Shown here piece after piece: positions 54,843 to 64,000 of a stretch of 64,000 nucleotides of DNA (position 1 is the stretch's first letter; the number at the start of each line of letters is the position of its first letter). Origin of the DNA: Raoultibacter massiliensis (GTDB lineage: Bacteria > Actinomycetota > Coriobacteriia > Coriobacteriales > Eggerthellaceae); contig NZ_LT962670.1 of the NCBI RefSeq assembly GCF_900199545.1, positions 36,099 to 100,098 on the forward strand, written 5' to 3'. Position numbers and translations under genes: made by a program. Below the pieces are notes generated by a model, which worked only from the letters and a program-made list of their open reading frames with translations, made no database searches and was not told the origin of the DNA.

Positions 54843-56588
54843 CTAAGCCGATGCCGCGTGTTGTCCGGCAAGACGGCCGAGCGTGTGGGCTATGGTCAGG
54901 CTCTGCCCGGCGATCGAAGTGAAGTACTGCCATCCGAATCTCCCGCCCGATGCGTTGCCTGCAGCATAGAGGCCTTTGACGGGGCGGTAGTCGTCGCCGA
55001 GAACAGCGCCGTTTTCATCGATAAGCAATCCTCCAACGGTTACCATCAGCGTGCCTACTTCTTTCGTTCCGCCGTATGCATAATACGGAGGCTGATTCAC
55101 GGGAATGAGCAGCGAAGGATCCTTTCCGAAATCCTCGTCAACCCCCTTCTCGCAAAGCTCGTTATAGCGTTCAATTGATGCGACAAAATTGCTGAGAGCT
55201 TCGCCTTCGTATCCCAGGTAGCCACCGAGGGTTTCAAGGTCATCTGCGGCGTAAACGGTTGCACCGCCGCCCATAGATTTGTTTGCGCCCGCTTCGGCTT
55301 GCTCTTCTTCGCCATCCGACGAACCTTTTGCTCCGCCTGCGTACGCTTTATCCATCGTTTCGTGCAACGCATCGAATCCGGTTGTGACATCGAACCCCAT
55401 ATGGCCGAATGCTTGCACTTTCAGCAATTCTTCAACATTGCTGTCGAACACCGTGACGATCATGCCGTCGGGTTGGCGAGCTCCTGGCAGTGCCATGATT
55501 TCCGTAGAGCCGAATCCTTCGTTCGAGTAACGTTTTCCTTCGGCATTGATCCAAAGAGCAGCCGTCGCGCCAAGGGGATCGGTCGGAGAGTCGCACGGGT
55601 ACCAGTAGGCGCCGTCCATTGTTCCCATGCAGGGATCGAGGCGCCCTCCAGCCCAATACCCCATTTGGATTCCCGAACCATCGCGATCGAGCATGTTTGC
55701 TATGCTGTTGCTCTCGCTCATGGTTTCCTTGATTTCATAAAGAAGGTCTTCGCGCATTTCCTCGTTGGCTCCAAAGCCTCCTGTCGCGATGATTACGCCT
55801 TTCGAGGTGTTTACCTTTACGTAGCCGTCAGGCCCTTCGCCGATCGCTCCGATAACGGATCCGTCGCCATCGGTAACGAGTTGGCATCCCTTCGTTTCGA
55901 AAAGCACCCGGCCACCGCTCTTTTCCGCTTCTTCCACGCATCTCATCAGTGCGGATTCGAGGATTCCTTCTCCTGCTACGGCGGTGCCCACCCATGATTT
56001 CATGCCTGAAAATTCACGTACGTAGGGTCCACCTTCGCTAAGGCAGCGAACAGAGAAGGTCTTGTAATCTTCGTCGCTGATGTTGTCGAAGAGCCAATCG
56101 AACGTGTCCCCGCAGTGCTTTGCGTAGTTCATGATTAGTCCAGGATTAGAGCGATTGTTTGATCGTATCTGCCAGTCGTTGAAGAATTCGATAGGGTCAA
56201 CTTTCGGTACCCCAACGCTCTCAAGGTATTTTGAATTCATGTGACCCATTTGGAAACCCTGGAACGTCCATGACTCTTGTGCCATATCGTGCATTCCTAT
56301 AGCAACCGCGCCTGATTCCGCTGCTGCTCGCAGTGCGCAGCAACCAGCATGGCCAAGTCCTATGACGAGCACGTCGCAGTCATAAGTAGTAACGATATCG
56401 CTCTCGGGTATTTCGGAGGGCGGCGTTCTCCAGGAGGTGCTGTTGGTTTCTCCGGTAGAGGTAGAGTTACCTGTGGCGGCTTGCCCTTCATTCGATGGCG
56501 AGCAAGCCGCCAACGAGCTTGCGCCCACTAAACCTAACGCGCCGATGCCTGCACCTTGAATGAATCTTCTTCGTGATATAGTCCCCAT
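54843..56588 (-). CDS. Tat-exported FAD-dependent oxidoreductase
   Basis: A 581-residue flavoprotein with twin-arginine motif ISRRRFIQG and lipobox LAAC (Cys29). After a Ser/Thr-rich linker comes the FAD loop VLVIGLGHAGCCALRAAAES. The C-terminal FAD segment is GNASGGRFGWQYF then AGQSLTIAHTLGRLAGQ; the GGVHG/RLG carboxylate-binding pair of fumarate reductase is absent. An insert rich in Gly/Ala/Glu lies around residue 430-450. AGGAATGG precedes the ATG at 56588. No haem motif is present, so a separate electron donor is needed. Substrate unknown. Confidence 0.86.
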   Translation of the reverse strand: MGTISRRRFIQGAGIGALGLVGASSLAACSPSNEGQAATGNSTSTGETNSTSWRTPPSEIPESDIVTTYDCDVLVIGLGHAGCCALRAAAESGAVAIGMHDMAQESWTFQGFQMGHMNSKYLESVGVPKVDPIEFFNDWQIRSNNRSNPGLIMNYAKHCGDTFDWLFDNISDEDYKTFSVRCLSEGGPYVREFSGMKSWVGTAVAGEGILESALMRCVEEAEKSGGRVLFETKGCQLVTDGDGSVIGAIGEGPDGYVKVNTSKGVIIATGGFGANEEMREDLLYEIKETMSESNSIANMLDRDGSGIQMGYWAGGRLDPCMGTMDGAYWYPCDSPTDPLGATAALWINAEGKRYSNEGFGSTEIMALPGARQPDGMIVTVFDSNVEELLKVQAFGHMGFDVTTGFDALHETMDKAYAGGAKGSSDGEEEQAEAGANKSMGGGATVYAADDLETLGGYLGYEGEALSNFVASIERYNELCEKGVDEDFGKDPSLLIPVNQPPYYAYGGTKEVGTLMVTVGGLLIDENGAVLGDDYRPVKGLYAAGNASGGRFGWQYFTSIAGQSLTIAHTLGRLAGQHAASA

Positions 56589-56768
56589 GGTCCATTCCTT
56601 CCTCTGTTGCATGTCATTCTTTTACGGATCGCCAAAACATCCGCAATATCAGAATGTCTATTCGAGGAATACGAAGGAATCACCGAAACGTGGAAATCAA
56701 GCCATATGCCTGGTTATGGTATGGACGGAATGGGGGAATTGCGATCAATCGACAAGAAGTCGAACAAA

Positions 56769-56784
56769 TGTTTCACGTGAAACA
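56769..56784. promoter_or_regulatory. parS site (perfect)
   Basis: TGTTTCACGTGAAACA lies in the gap between the reductase and the DUF151 gene, about 19 kb from parA and 12 kb right of the putative origin. It is the rightmost copy in the window. Confidence 0.9.
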
Positions 56785-56822
56785 TCGCGAAATGCCGTGC
56801 AAGCGATGTGCGCCTGGAAGAT

Positions 56823-57326
56823 TTACTCTCCGAAGTCTTCGGGCGCCAAGTCTTCAACGAACTTGCGGAATTCTTCGACTTCCGCTTCTTTATCGAGGTT
56901 CGATTTGAACACGTAGGGAAACGACGCCTTCTCAAGCACCTCTTCATTTATGTAGATAGGCGCTTCCTGACGGATGGCAAGGGCAAGGGCGTCGCTTGGA
57001 CGCGCATCAAGTTCTATCAGGCGGCTGTGTTGGCGAAGCACGAGTTTCGCGTAGAACGTAGGGCCGTTCACCTCGTTAATAAGCACATGATCGATTCGCG
57101 CATCAAGATTAGTGAGCGCATCGAGAAAAAGATCGTGCGTCATCGGTCGCGAAAAGCGAGCCTTTTCAAGAGCAATGCCCATTTGGGTTGCCTCGTTGAC
57201 ACCGACCCAAATGGGCACGATGCGAAATTTGTTGTTCTGCGAAGTCTCTTCGATCGGCTGTAATACGATAATCGAGGGGGAGGATGCGCTCGATACGATG
57301 AGCGTTTGAATTTTAACGGGAACCAT
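56823..57326 (-). CDS. Bifunctional nuclease (BFN/DUF151) domain protein
   Basis: A 167-residue protein matching DUF151: IVPIWVGVNEATQMGIALEK, RPMTHDLFLDALTNLD, and LDARPSDALALAIRQEAPIY, the hallmark of the family. A plant member was reported to have DNase and RNase activity; bacterial members are mostly uncharacterised. The C-terminus is an acidic tail. A perfect AAGGAGGTG lies before the ATG at 57326, which decides against a start at 57347. Confidence 0.88.
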   Translation of the reverse strand: MVPVKIQTLIVSSASSPSIIVLQPIEETSQNNKFRIVPIWVGVNEATQMGIALEKARFSRPMTHDLFLDALTNLDARIDHVLINEVNGPTFYAKLVLRQHSRLIELDARPSDALALAIRQEAPIYINEEVLEKASFPYVFKSNLDKEAEVEEFRKFVEDLAPEDFGE

Positions 57327-57410
57327 GAGCACCTCCTTGAAAATCAACGGCGATTCGTTTGGTTTTGCTTTCGAACGAATCCGTGCTAGTATGGTAGCAG
57401 AAAAAAGTTC

Positions 57411-57438
57411 TTGACCCGCTGACTTATCTTGTTATACA
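57411..57438 (+). promoter_or_regulatory. Promoter of tRNA-Ile
   Basis: TTGACC, a 16-bp spacer, and TATACA lie 22 bp before the tRNA. The spacing and -35 are close to consensus. Confidence 0.65.
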
Positions 57439-57459
57439 GTGTTCAGGCACTTTTTTTAC

Positions 57460-57536
<77 letters not shown>

Positions 57537-57546
57537 TTTTTTGCGA

Positions 57547-57588
57547 TAAACGCTCCACCGTGAGCCGAGTTTGCCGGTGGAGCGTTTA
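57547..57588 (+). terminator. Hairpin after tRNA-Ile
   Basis: A perfect 14-bp stem (TAAACGCTCCACCG / CGGTGGAGCGTTTA) with a 14-nt loop lies between the two tRNA genes. The T-run is minimal, so it may separate or merely space them. Confidence 0.6.
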
Positions 57589-57642
57589 TTAATGAAAACC
57601 GTAAGTGTGCATCATCCGTTCGGGAAGCCGAACACCCCGTAT

Positions 57643-57718
57643 GGGGCCTTAGCTCAGCTGGGAGAGCGCGGGCTTTGCAAGCCTGAGGTCAGGGGTTCGA
57701 TCCCCCTAGGCTCCACCA
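57643..57718 (+). tRNA. tRNA-Ala (TGC)
   Basis: A 76-nt tRNA with encoded CCA. The acceptor pairs GGGGCCT with AGGCTCC; the anticodon loop is TTTGCAA; GGTTCGATCC is the T arm. A tRNA-Ile/tRNA-Ala pair is more often found inside rRNA operons; here no rRNA is near. Confidence 0.96.
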
Positions 57719-57728
57719 TGAAATTCAG

Positions 57729-57756
57729 ACAGCCGGCCAATGAGCCGGCTGTTTTG
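57729..57756 (+). terminator. Terminator after tRNA-Ala
   Basis: ACAGCCGGC and GCCGGCTGT form a 9-bp stem with a 6-nt loop, followed by TTTT. Confidence 0.8.
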
Positions 57757-57876
57757 CTGTTGTGACCCGTGTCCTTGTGCGGAACCTGCGATGCCCGCTG
57801 TGTATCGATTCCCCAGTTCGTCATGCGTGGTAAGATACGCACTGCGATTGACCGAAAAGCGAACACAGGATTGAAG

Positions 57877-58446
57877 ATGAATCGGCTCGAAGCATTGCGA
57901 ATTCTCGGTCTCGATGAAGACGCAACCATTGACGACATCAAAACCGCATACAAGGAAACCGCGCAGATCCTGCATCCGGACCGCTTTGCCACGAACAAGA
58001 AGCTTCAGGAGCGGGCAACCGAGCAGTTTAAGAACTTGCAGGAAGCCTACGAGTATTTGACGAGCGGCAAAGGATCGAAGGCGACCCGCGCCGCAGGTTC
58101 GTCGAGCTCCCAGCGCAGCGCCGGCTATTCGACGGCCAGTCAGCTCGAAGCTCGTCTTGCAGGCATCGCGGCGGCGCGTACGCAGTTGGTAGCACAGCGC
58201 GATGTGGTGCTCGACGAGCGCCGCAACGGTATGCTCATGGCTGGGATCGGTGCGATCGTCGCGCTGTTCACGGGGCGCAGGCCGTTCGGGTTGTTCGGAA
58301 TCGTGGCGGCCATCGCTTCCGCAGCGACGGTTTGGGGTATCGTTTCGATTGTATCCGCACAGCGGACGCTTTCTAATCTCGATTCTCATATTCAGGAGCT
58401 CAACGCCGAGCAGCGGCGCATCTCCGACGAACTCGACGATCTGTGA
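57877..58446 (+). CDS. Membrane-anchored J-domain protein
   Basis: A 189-residue protein. Residues 1-65 are a DnaJ domain with the HPD triad at 33-35 (ILHPDRFATN), needed to stimulate Hsp70. After a Ser/Gly linker, two hydrophobic helices lie at about 120-160, and a short coiled coil ends the protein. No zinc or client domains follow, so it is a class C J-protein acting at the membrane. AGGA lies eight bases before the ATG. It sits just upstream of typA, 38 bp apart. Confidence 0.87.
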   Translation: MNRLEALRILGLDEDATIDDIKTAYKETAQILHPDRFATNKKLQERATEQFKNLQEAYEYLTSGKGSKATRAAGSSSSQRSAGYSTASQLEARLAGIAAARTQLVAQRDVVLDERRNGMLMAGIGAIVALFTGRRPFGLFGIVAAIASAATVWGIVSIVSAQRTLSNLDSHIQELNAEQRRISDELDDL

Positions 58447-58484
58447 TCGGCGACAAGCATTCAGAAGAAACAGAAAGAAGCAGT

Positions 58485-60296
<1,812 letters not shown>

Positions 60297-60317
60297 CGGT
60301 TTGAGTGCAGATTAAGG

Positions 60318-60349
60318 CAGGGCTCGGGTTTTCCCGGGTCCTGTTTTTT
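60318..60349 (+). terminator. Terminator after typA
   Basis: CAGGGCTCGGG, loop TTTT and CCCGGGTCCTG form an 11-bp stem with two wobble pairs, followed by TTTTTT. Confidence 0.88.
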
Positions 60350-60711
60350 GTTGCAAACGTTGATTCGGCAGTCTCTTTCGGTTTTCCGATTTTGCGAAGA
60401 AGGGTATCCGCTCGGGCGAAAAAAGAATTCAATACTCCATATGGGGTATCTCGGGCTTCATTCTCGCATGACGGAGTTTTTCATCGATATGCGCGACCAT
60501 AGAGGAAAGTCGAATCTCCGAACAGGTGAAACCGTGCATCGAAAAGACGCAACGCTTCCCAAAAAGTTATCAAAGAGATTACATATATAGGTGGTATGAG
60601 AAGTGAAGATGGGCTTCTTGTGCAGGGCTTTAGCCCGATAACGGCGCTGTGCGAAAATAACGATTACTGTATAAGAATCCATGCCGACGGGCATGTACGA
60701 GGGAAGGTACT
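60350..60711 (+). other. 362-bp gap upstream of the PrsA-like gene
   Basis: No credible ORF. It holds a small GGGC-TTTA-GCCC hairpin near 60625-60636, an extended -10 box (TGTATAAG at 60668-60675), and a CATGCC/GGCATG hairpin at 60680-60695 in the leader of the next gene. The middle (60480-60590) has several paired-looking, G/A-rich pieces but matches no RNA family I can name with confidence. Confidence 0.5.
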
Positions 60712-62004
60712 ATGAAAGCATCTAGATTAGCCAGGTTCGTGTGCGCGGCGGGCATCGTTTCCGCGTGCGTCGTTGGCCTTGCCGGTTGTTCAGAGAATTC
60801 CAACCCGAGCGGTTTGACTGGTGGCACCGCTGCCACGATCAACGGAGTCGAAATTCCCGAAGACACCGTTACCAACTACGTTCAATCGTTCAGAGCCACC
60901 TATGGAATGGACACTGAGGACTCATGGGGCGAGTGGCTCGCCGAAAACAACATGACGCCCGAATCGGTCCGCGAGGAAGTCATCAACTACTACGTGAGCC
61001 AGGAGCTTGTGAAGCAAGGTGCTCAAGAAAACGGCGCAGAAGTGGACAGTGCGAAAGTCGATGAGACCATCGCGAAAATGAAGGCGAACTACGATTCCGA
61101 AGAAGCATGGCAGGAAGCCTTGACCAAGGCGAACACGACAGAAGAAGCCTATCGCGAATCCGTTGTGCTCTCCCTTACCGAAGCATCGCTGAAAGAAGCG
61201 GTCGGCAAGGGCGAAGCGCCTACCGATGAGGAACTGCTCGAGTACTGTGCCATGTACGACGGCTCGCGCCGCTCTTCGCATATTCTCTTCAACAGCGAAG
61301 ACGAGGCAACTGCTCAAGAAGTGCTCGACAAGATCAATAGCGGCGAACTCGATTTCGTCGATGCCGTGAAGGAATATTCGCAGGATGCCGGTACCGCCGA
61401 AAACGATGGCGATGTGGGTTGGGACAATCTCCTTTCTCTCGACACCGACTACAAGACTGCACTGGGAGAACTCGATAAAGACCAGATAAGCGGATTGGTT
61501 GAAAGCCAATTCGGGTGGCATATCATCAAGTGCACCGACCTCTTCGAGGTTCCCGAGGACGGCTTGACGAGCACCGATCAGGTTCCCACCGAGATTCTCG
61601 AGAGCGTGCGCACGAGCTTGCAGAGCCAGAAGGATTCCGAGGCGTTCAGCAACTGGTATACGGAGTACAAGGAAAGCGCCGATCTTGTGATCAACGAGAT
61701 GCCTTCGAACGTTCCCTACAACGTGGACATGTCGAAGTACCAGACCGAGGATTCTTCCGACGATGCGGCAACCGACGGTTCGGCTGACGGGAATGCCGAT
61801 GGAGCTGGTAACGCAGCCAACGGCACGGATGCTGCCGATGGAACCGATGGCGATGCGTCGAACGGCGATGGCACCAACGCTTCCGATGCCGCTGATGGCC
61901 AGACGTCGGGCGGAACCGATGACGGTGCCGATGGGGCCTCGGCAGACGAAGGGTCGGCCGACGAGGGCGCATCGAACAATCAGCAGCCCGCCGAAGCGGC
62001 ATAG
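60712..62004 (+). CDS. prsA: PrsA-like peptidyl-prolyl isomerase lipoprotein
   Basis: A 430-residue secreted foldase. A lipoprotein signal ends at LAGC (Cys26). Residues about 40-170 form a SurA/PrsA-type N-domain (AATINGVEIPEDTVTNYVQS); about 175-280 is a parvulin rotamase (SSHILFNSEDEATAQEVLDK, DAVKEYSQD, ESQFGWHIIK). From about 345 the tail is a low-complexity run of Asp, Gly, Ala, Thr and Ser, probably spanning the wall. GAGGGAAGG precedes the ATG. It would assist folding of exported proteins, including the Tat and Sec products encoded nearby. Confidence 0.9.
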   Translation: MKASRLARFVCAAGIVSACVVGLAGCSENSNPSGLTGGTAATINGVEIPEDTVTNYVQSFRATYGMDTEDSWGEWLAENNMTPESVREEVINYYVSQELVKQGAQENGAEVDSAKVDETIAKMKANYDSEEAWQEALTKANTTEEAYRESVVLSLTEASLKEAVGKGEAPTDEELLEYCAMYDGSRRSSHILFNSEDEATAQEVLDKINSGELDFVDAVKEYSQDAGTAENDGDVGWDNLLSLDTDYKTALGELDKDQISGLVESQFGWHIIKCTDLFEVPEDGLTSTDQVPTEILESVRTSLQSQKDSEAFSNWYTEYKESADLVINEMPSNVPYNVDMSKYQTEDSSDDAATDGSADGNADGAGNAANGTDAADGTDGDASNGDGTNASDAADGQTSGGTDDGADGASADEGSADEGASNNQQPAEAA

Positions 62005-62022
62005 CTTCGAACCAGGCTGTTT

Positions 62023-62838
62023 TTGAACACCGCCCCGGACCATACGAATCCAACGCAACCGCTTCTGCAATTCGCAGAGGCGGTTGTTGTTCGTTCGGGG
62101 ACACCGATTCTCTCAATCGATTCGTTCGTACTGCATGAGCGAGAAAACATCGCCGTGCTCGGCCCGAACGGATCGGGTAAATCGACGTTCATCAAGCTCA
62201 TCACCCGCGAGGTGTTCCCGCTGCATCGAGATGATCCCCCGGTTTTGTTTCGCGGCAGCGAGCGCGTGCTGCTCACCGAGGTGAAAAAGTGCATCGGCGT
62301 GGTTTCTTCGACGATGCAAGACCAGATCACGGCTCATATATCTGTCGAAGACGTCGTTTTAGGCGGGCTGTTCGGAACGTTGGGCGTGCTTCCGCATTTT
62401 CAAGTGCTCGAAGATTCGAAAGAACAAGCGCTCAGGGCGATGAGTCTTATGGGAGTCCAGGACCTTGCTCCGCGCGATATGAAAACGCTTTCGACCGGGC
62501 AAGCGCGCCGCGTTCTGTTCGCTCGCGCGCTCGTGCACGATCCCGACGTGCTTGTGCTCGACGAACCCTGCACGGGCCTCGACCCCGAGGGCATGTTCCA
62601 TATAAGGGAAAGCATGCGTCACCTTGCGCAGGCGGGCAAGTCGATCGTGCTCGTTACCCACTATCCGGAAGACGTCATTCCGGAAATCATGCGGGTTGTT
62701 CTGCTGAAAGAAGGAAGAGTGTTCGCCGATGGCTTGAAAGACGAGCTGCTGTCAAGCGAGACGATGACGGCGTTGTTCGAGGTACCTTTGCAGATTCAGC
62801 GGAGGCGGGGATATTATTCGCTTGTGAGCGAATACTAG
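62023..62838 (+). CDS. Stand-alone ABC transporter ATP-binding protein
   Basis: A 271-residue ATPase. Walker A is VLGPNGSGKSTFIKLI, the signature LSTGQARRVLFARAL, Walker B VLVLDEPCTGLDP, and the switch His lies in VLVTHYPED. The wording is close to YlmA/ModF-like ATPases. No permease is nearby. The start is TTG at 62023 with a weak CCAGG site, 18 bp after the prsA stop, so it is probably translated from the same mRNA. Function unknown. Confidence 0.85.
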   Translation: MNTAPDHTNPTQPLLQFAEAVVVRSGTPILSIDSFVLHERENIAVLGPNGSGKSTFIKLITREVFPLHRDDPPVLFRGSERVLLTEVKKCIGVVSSTMQDQITAHISVEDVVLGGLFGTLGVLPHFQVLEDSKEQALRAMSLMGVQDLAPRDMKTLSTGQARRVLFARALVHDPDVLVLDEPCTGLDPEGMFHIRESMRHLAQAGKSIVLVTHYPEDVIPEIMRVVLLKEGRVFADGLKDELLSSETMTALFEVPLQIQRRRGYYSLVSEY

Positions 62839-62908
62839 CTGATGTATACTACGTATCCGCTGTTGCTTTTTGGCTTTGAGGGTCATGCGGCGGCGGAAAC
62901 GTATAAGT

Positions 62909-63000
<92 letters not shown>

Positions 63001-63145
63001 GCTGAACATCGCGCTTCGGCGCGTGATCATAGGGCGCTATCGCCCGAGGGCAGCGGAAACGGTGCCTGGCGGATTTACCGGCTTGCCGGCTATCCGCCGA
63101 AGCCTTGAAGGTCGGCTCTGAAAACCGAGGCGGCCTGCCCCAAGC

Positions 63146-63238
63146 GGAGGGGTGGCAGAGTGGTTGAATGCGGCGGTCTCGAAAACCGTTTCACCGGCAA
63201 CCCCGGTGACGAGGGTTCGAATCCCTCCTCCTCCGCCA
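63146..63238 (+). tRNA. tRNA-Ser (CGA)
   Basis: A 93-nt class II tRNA with encoded CCA. The acceptor pairs GGAGGGG with CTCCTCC (one wobble); the anticodon loop is TCTCGAAA; the variable arm is CACCGG-CAAC-CCGGTG. Confidence 0.95.
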
Positions 63239-63251
63239 GTTTCAAATCGAG

Positions 63252-63280
63252 CGGCCTCGCATTGCGCGGGGCCGTTTTCT
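63252..63280 (+). terminator. Terminator after tRNA-Ser
   Basis: CGGCCTCGC and GCGGGGCCG form a 9-bp stem with one wobble and a 5-nt loop, followed by TTTTCT. Confidence 0.82.
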
Positions 63281-63713
63281 TTACCCGTTTAATACCTATC
63301 GTTAAATTTTTTCGGTGAACGGCATTTGCCCCAAAGAGAAGCGCCGCTCTCTTTTTTTGTTAGTTTCACGACATCATTTTTTCGCCTCCCATCAGCGTCG
63401 TTACTGCGGAGAACCGTTCTCATGAGGCAAGCGTTTTGCCTGATAGATTAACAATTTAGTCAAATATAACCAAGCTGCGAAGCGTTGAAGATAATTTCTT
63501 ACCTATGCTAAAAAACGGTGAGTTAGCAACTTAGAAATATCTGGTAGGAGGCTGGATAGAAGGGTATTGATCGCTGGTAGGGACGACTGTGGTCTTTCCG
63601 TCGACGTTGTATCGGGACGAGGGATCGGCTGACTGCAAACTCCTGTGCGTAAGACGATTCGCATTCTCTTTCAGCCTCCAAACCGAAACGACTCGACGTA
63701 GAGGTGAGCCGAC
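63281..63713 (+). other. 433-bp leader region before the secreted-protein gene
   Basis: A second terminator-like hairpin (63335-63352, then TTTTTTT) lies at the left. Beyond it are a TGCTAA/TTAGCA stem (63506-63528) and two CTGGTAGG copies (63541 and 63575). No ORF or known riboswitch was recognised. The length suggests a long, structured leader. Confidence 0.45.
63335..63359 (+). terminator. Second terminator-like hairpin
   Basis: AGAG-A-AGC and GCTCTCT form a short stem with one bulged A and a GCC loop, followed by seven T. Confidence 0.6.
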
Positions 63714-64000
63714 ATGAACCGCAACAGCAAAGCATTTAAGGTGCTTGCCGTCCTGATGACCGTGACTTTGGCAGTACCTGCTCTGGGAACGAGCGCGGCG
63801 CTTGGAACCGAGAGCTCTGCCCGCACCGCTCAGGAAACAGTCCCAGAATCGCGGGGGGGGGTGGATATTTCTGCTGAGGGTTCTGTTCCTTCAAAAATTT
63901 CTGACGAACGCATAGTGTCGATATCGCCGTATGATGCAAGGGATGACGAAGAAGCGGGCGAAGGCCAATCCGATTCGGCAGGATCGCAGACGCCGAGCGC
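63714..64000 (+). CDS. Secreted protein, partial (runs off the right edge), with G9 tract
   Basis: The frame is open from ATG 63714 (GAGGTGAG upstream) to the window end, 95 codons. Residues 1-31 are a Sec signal (KAFKVLAVLMTVTLAVPALG); the mature start is acidic and Ser-rich with no recognisable domain yet. The codons Arg-Gly-Gly-Val at about 47-50 are encoded by nine consecutive G (63853-63861). Gain of one G leads to TGA within a few codons, and loss of one G leads to TAG about 20 codons on. Long secreted surface proteins are common in this group; identity needs the rest of the gene. Confidence 0.75.
   Translation, partial: MNRNSKAFKVLAVLMTVTLAVPALGTSAALGTESSARTAQETVPESRGGVDISAEGSVPSKISDERIVSISPYDARDDEEAGEGQSDSAGSQTPS

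Noticed and set aside
60480..60600. Pieces resembling RNase P RNA (GAGGAAAGTC) or a c-di-GMP riboswitch (GAAACC...GAAAAGACGCAA)
   Set aside because: Only isolated conserved words match; the paired regions and the rest of either consensus are missing, and the length is too short for RNase P RNA.
61740..62004. Repeated GAT/GGC/GCC words at the end of prsA as a tandem DNA repeat
   Set aside because: The repeat is at the level of amino-acid composition (Asp/Gly/Ala/Thr tail); no exact unit recurs in register.

Overview
The window looks like the replication-origin region of a Gram-positive actinobacterium of class Coriobacteriia, most like the Eggerthellaceae. This placement is by family recognition, not by a search. 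The grounds are: three Tat-exported, FAD-dependent fumarate-reductase-like proteins, each next to a many-membrane-segment LuxR regulator (a very common pairing in that group); wall-teichoic-acid and LCP genes; moderately high GC with many GTG/TTG starts; and an actinobacterial-type housekeeping set.

Layout. 1-10.2 kb, visibly richer in A/T, is a cell-wall polymer cluster on the minus strand: rmlA-rmlB-rmlC (dTDP-rhamnose precursor), tagG-tagH (polymer export), tarI-tarJ (CDP-ribitol), two CDP-glycerol/ribitol phosphotransferases and a glycosyltransferase running off the left edge. 10.3-14.7 kb adds an LCP ligase, a TagO/WecA-type initiating transferase and two GT2 glycosyltransferases. A toxin-antitoxin pair follows at 14.9-15.5 kb. 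15.6-22.3 kb holds two Tat FAD-reductases and two membrane LuxR regulators. 22.5-33.1 kb holds an EamA-GNAT fusion, a DUF5679 protein, a degenerate M28-like membrane protein with a very long disordered insert, a membrane-anchored helical protein, a DinG-type exonuclease-helicase and an orphan membrane protein. 33.2-35.5 kb holds ddl and rlmN.

35.5-41.5 kb is the origin-proximal block parB-parA-(DUF559 gene)-rsmG-jag-yidC-yidD-rnpA-rpmH, followed by dnaA (42.0-43.6 kb). Between dnaA and dnaN lie an unusual gene encoding a GHKL ATPase joined to a winged helix (43.8-44.5 kb) and 874 bp of non-coding, partly AT-rich DNA. That DNA carries DnaA-box-like sites and a helically phased array of TATTCAG repeats. 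Gene orientation flips there: mostly minus to the left, mostly plus to the right. I therefore place oriC at about 44.54-45.41 kb. To the right are dnaN-recF-dciA-like-gyrB-gyrA, a third LuxR/reductase pair, a bifunctional-nuclease-domain gene, tRNA-Ile and tRNA-Ala, a membrane J-domain protein, typA, a PrsA-like foldase, an ABC ATPase, two tRNA-Ser genes, and the start of a secreted protein whose reading frame crosses a run of nine G.

Eight perfect copies of the 16-bp ParB site TGTTTCACGTGAAACA are spread over 41 kb (15.5-56.8 kb), six of them within 1.7 kb around parA/rsmG. The strongest candidate for an undescribed system is the origin module: the GHKL-winged-helix gene, the TATTCAG array that forms its 5' flank, and the long inverted repeat in the dnaA leader. 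No rRNA genes, CRISPR arrays, insertion sequences or prophage genes were seen.
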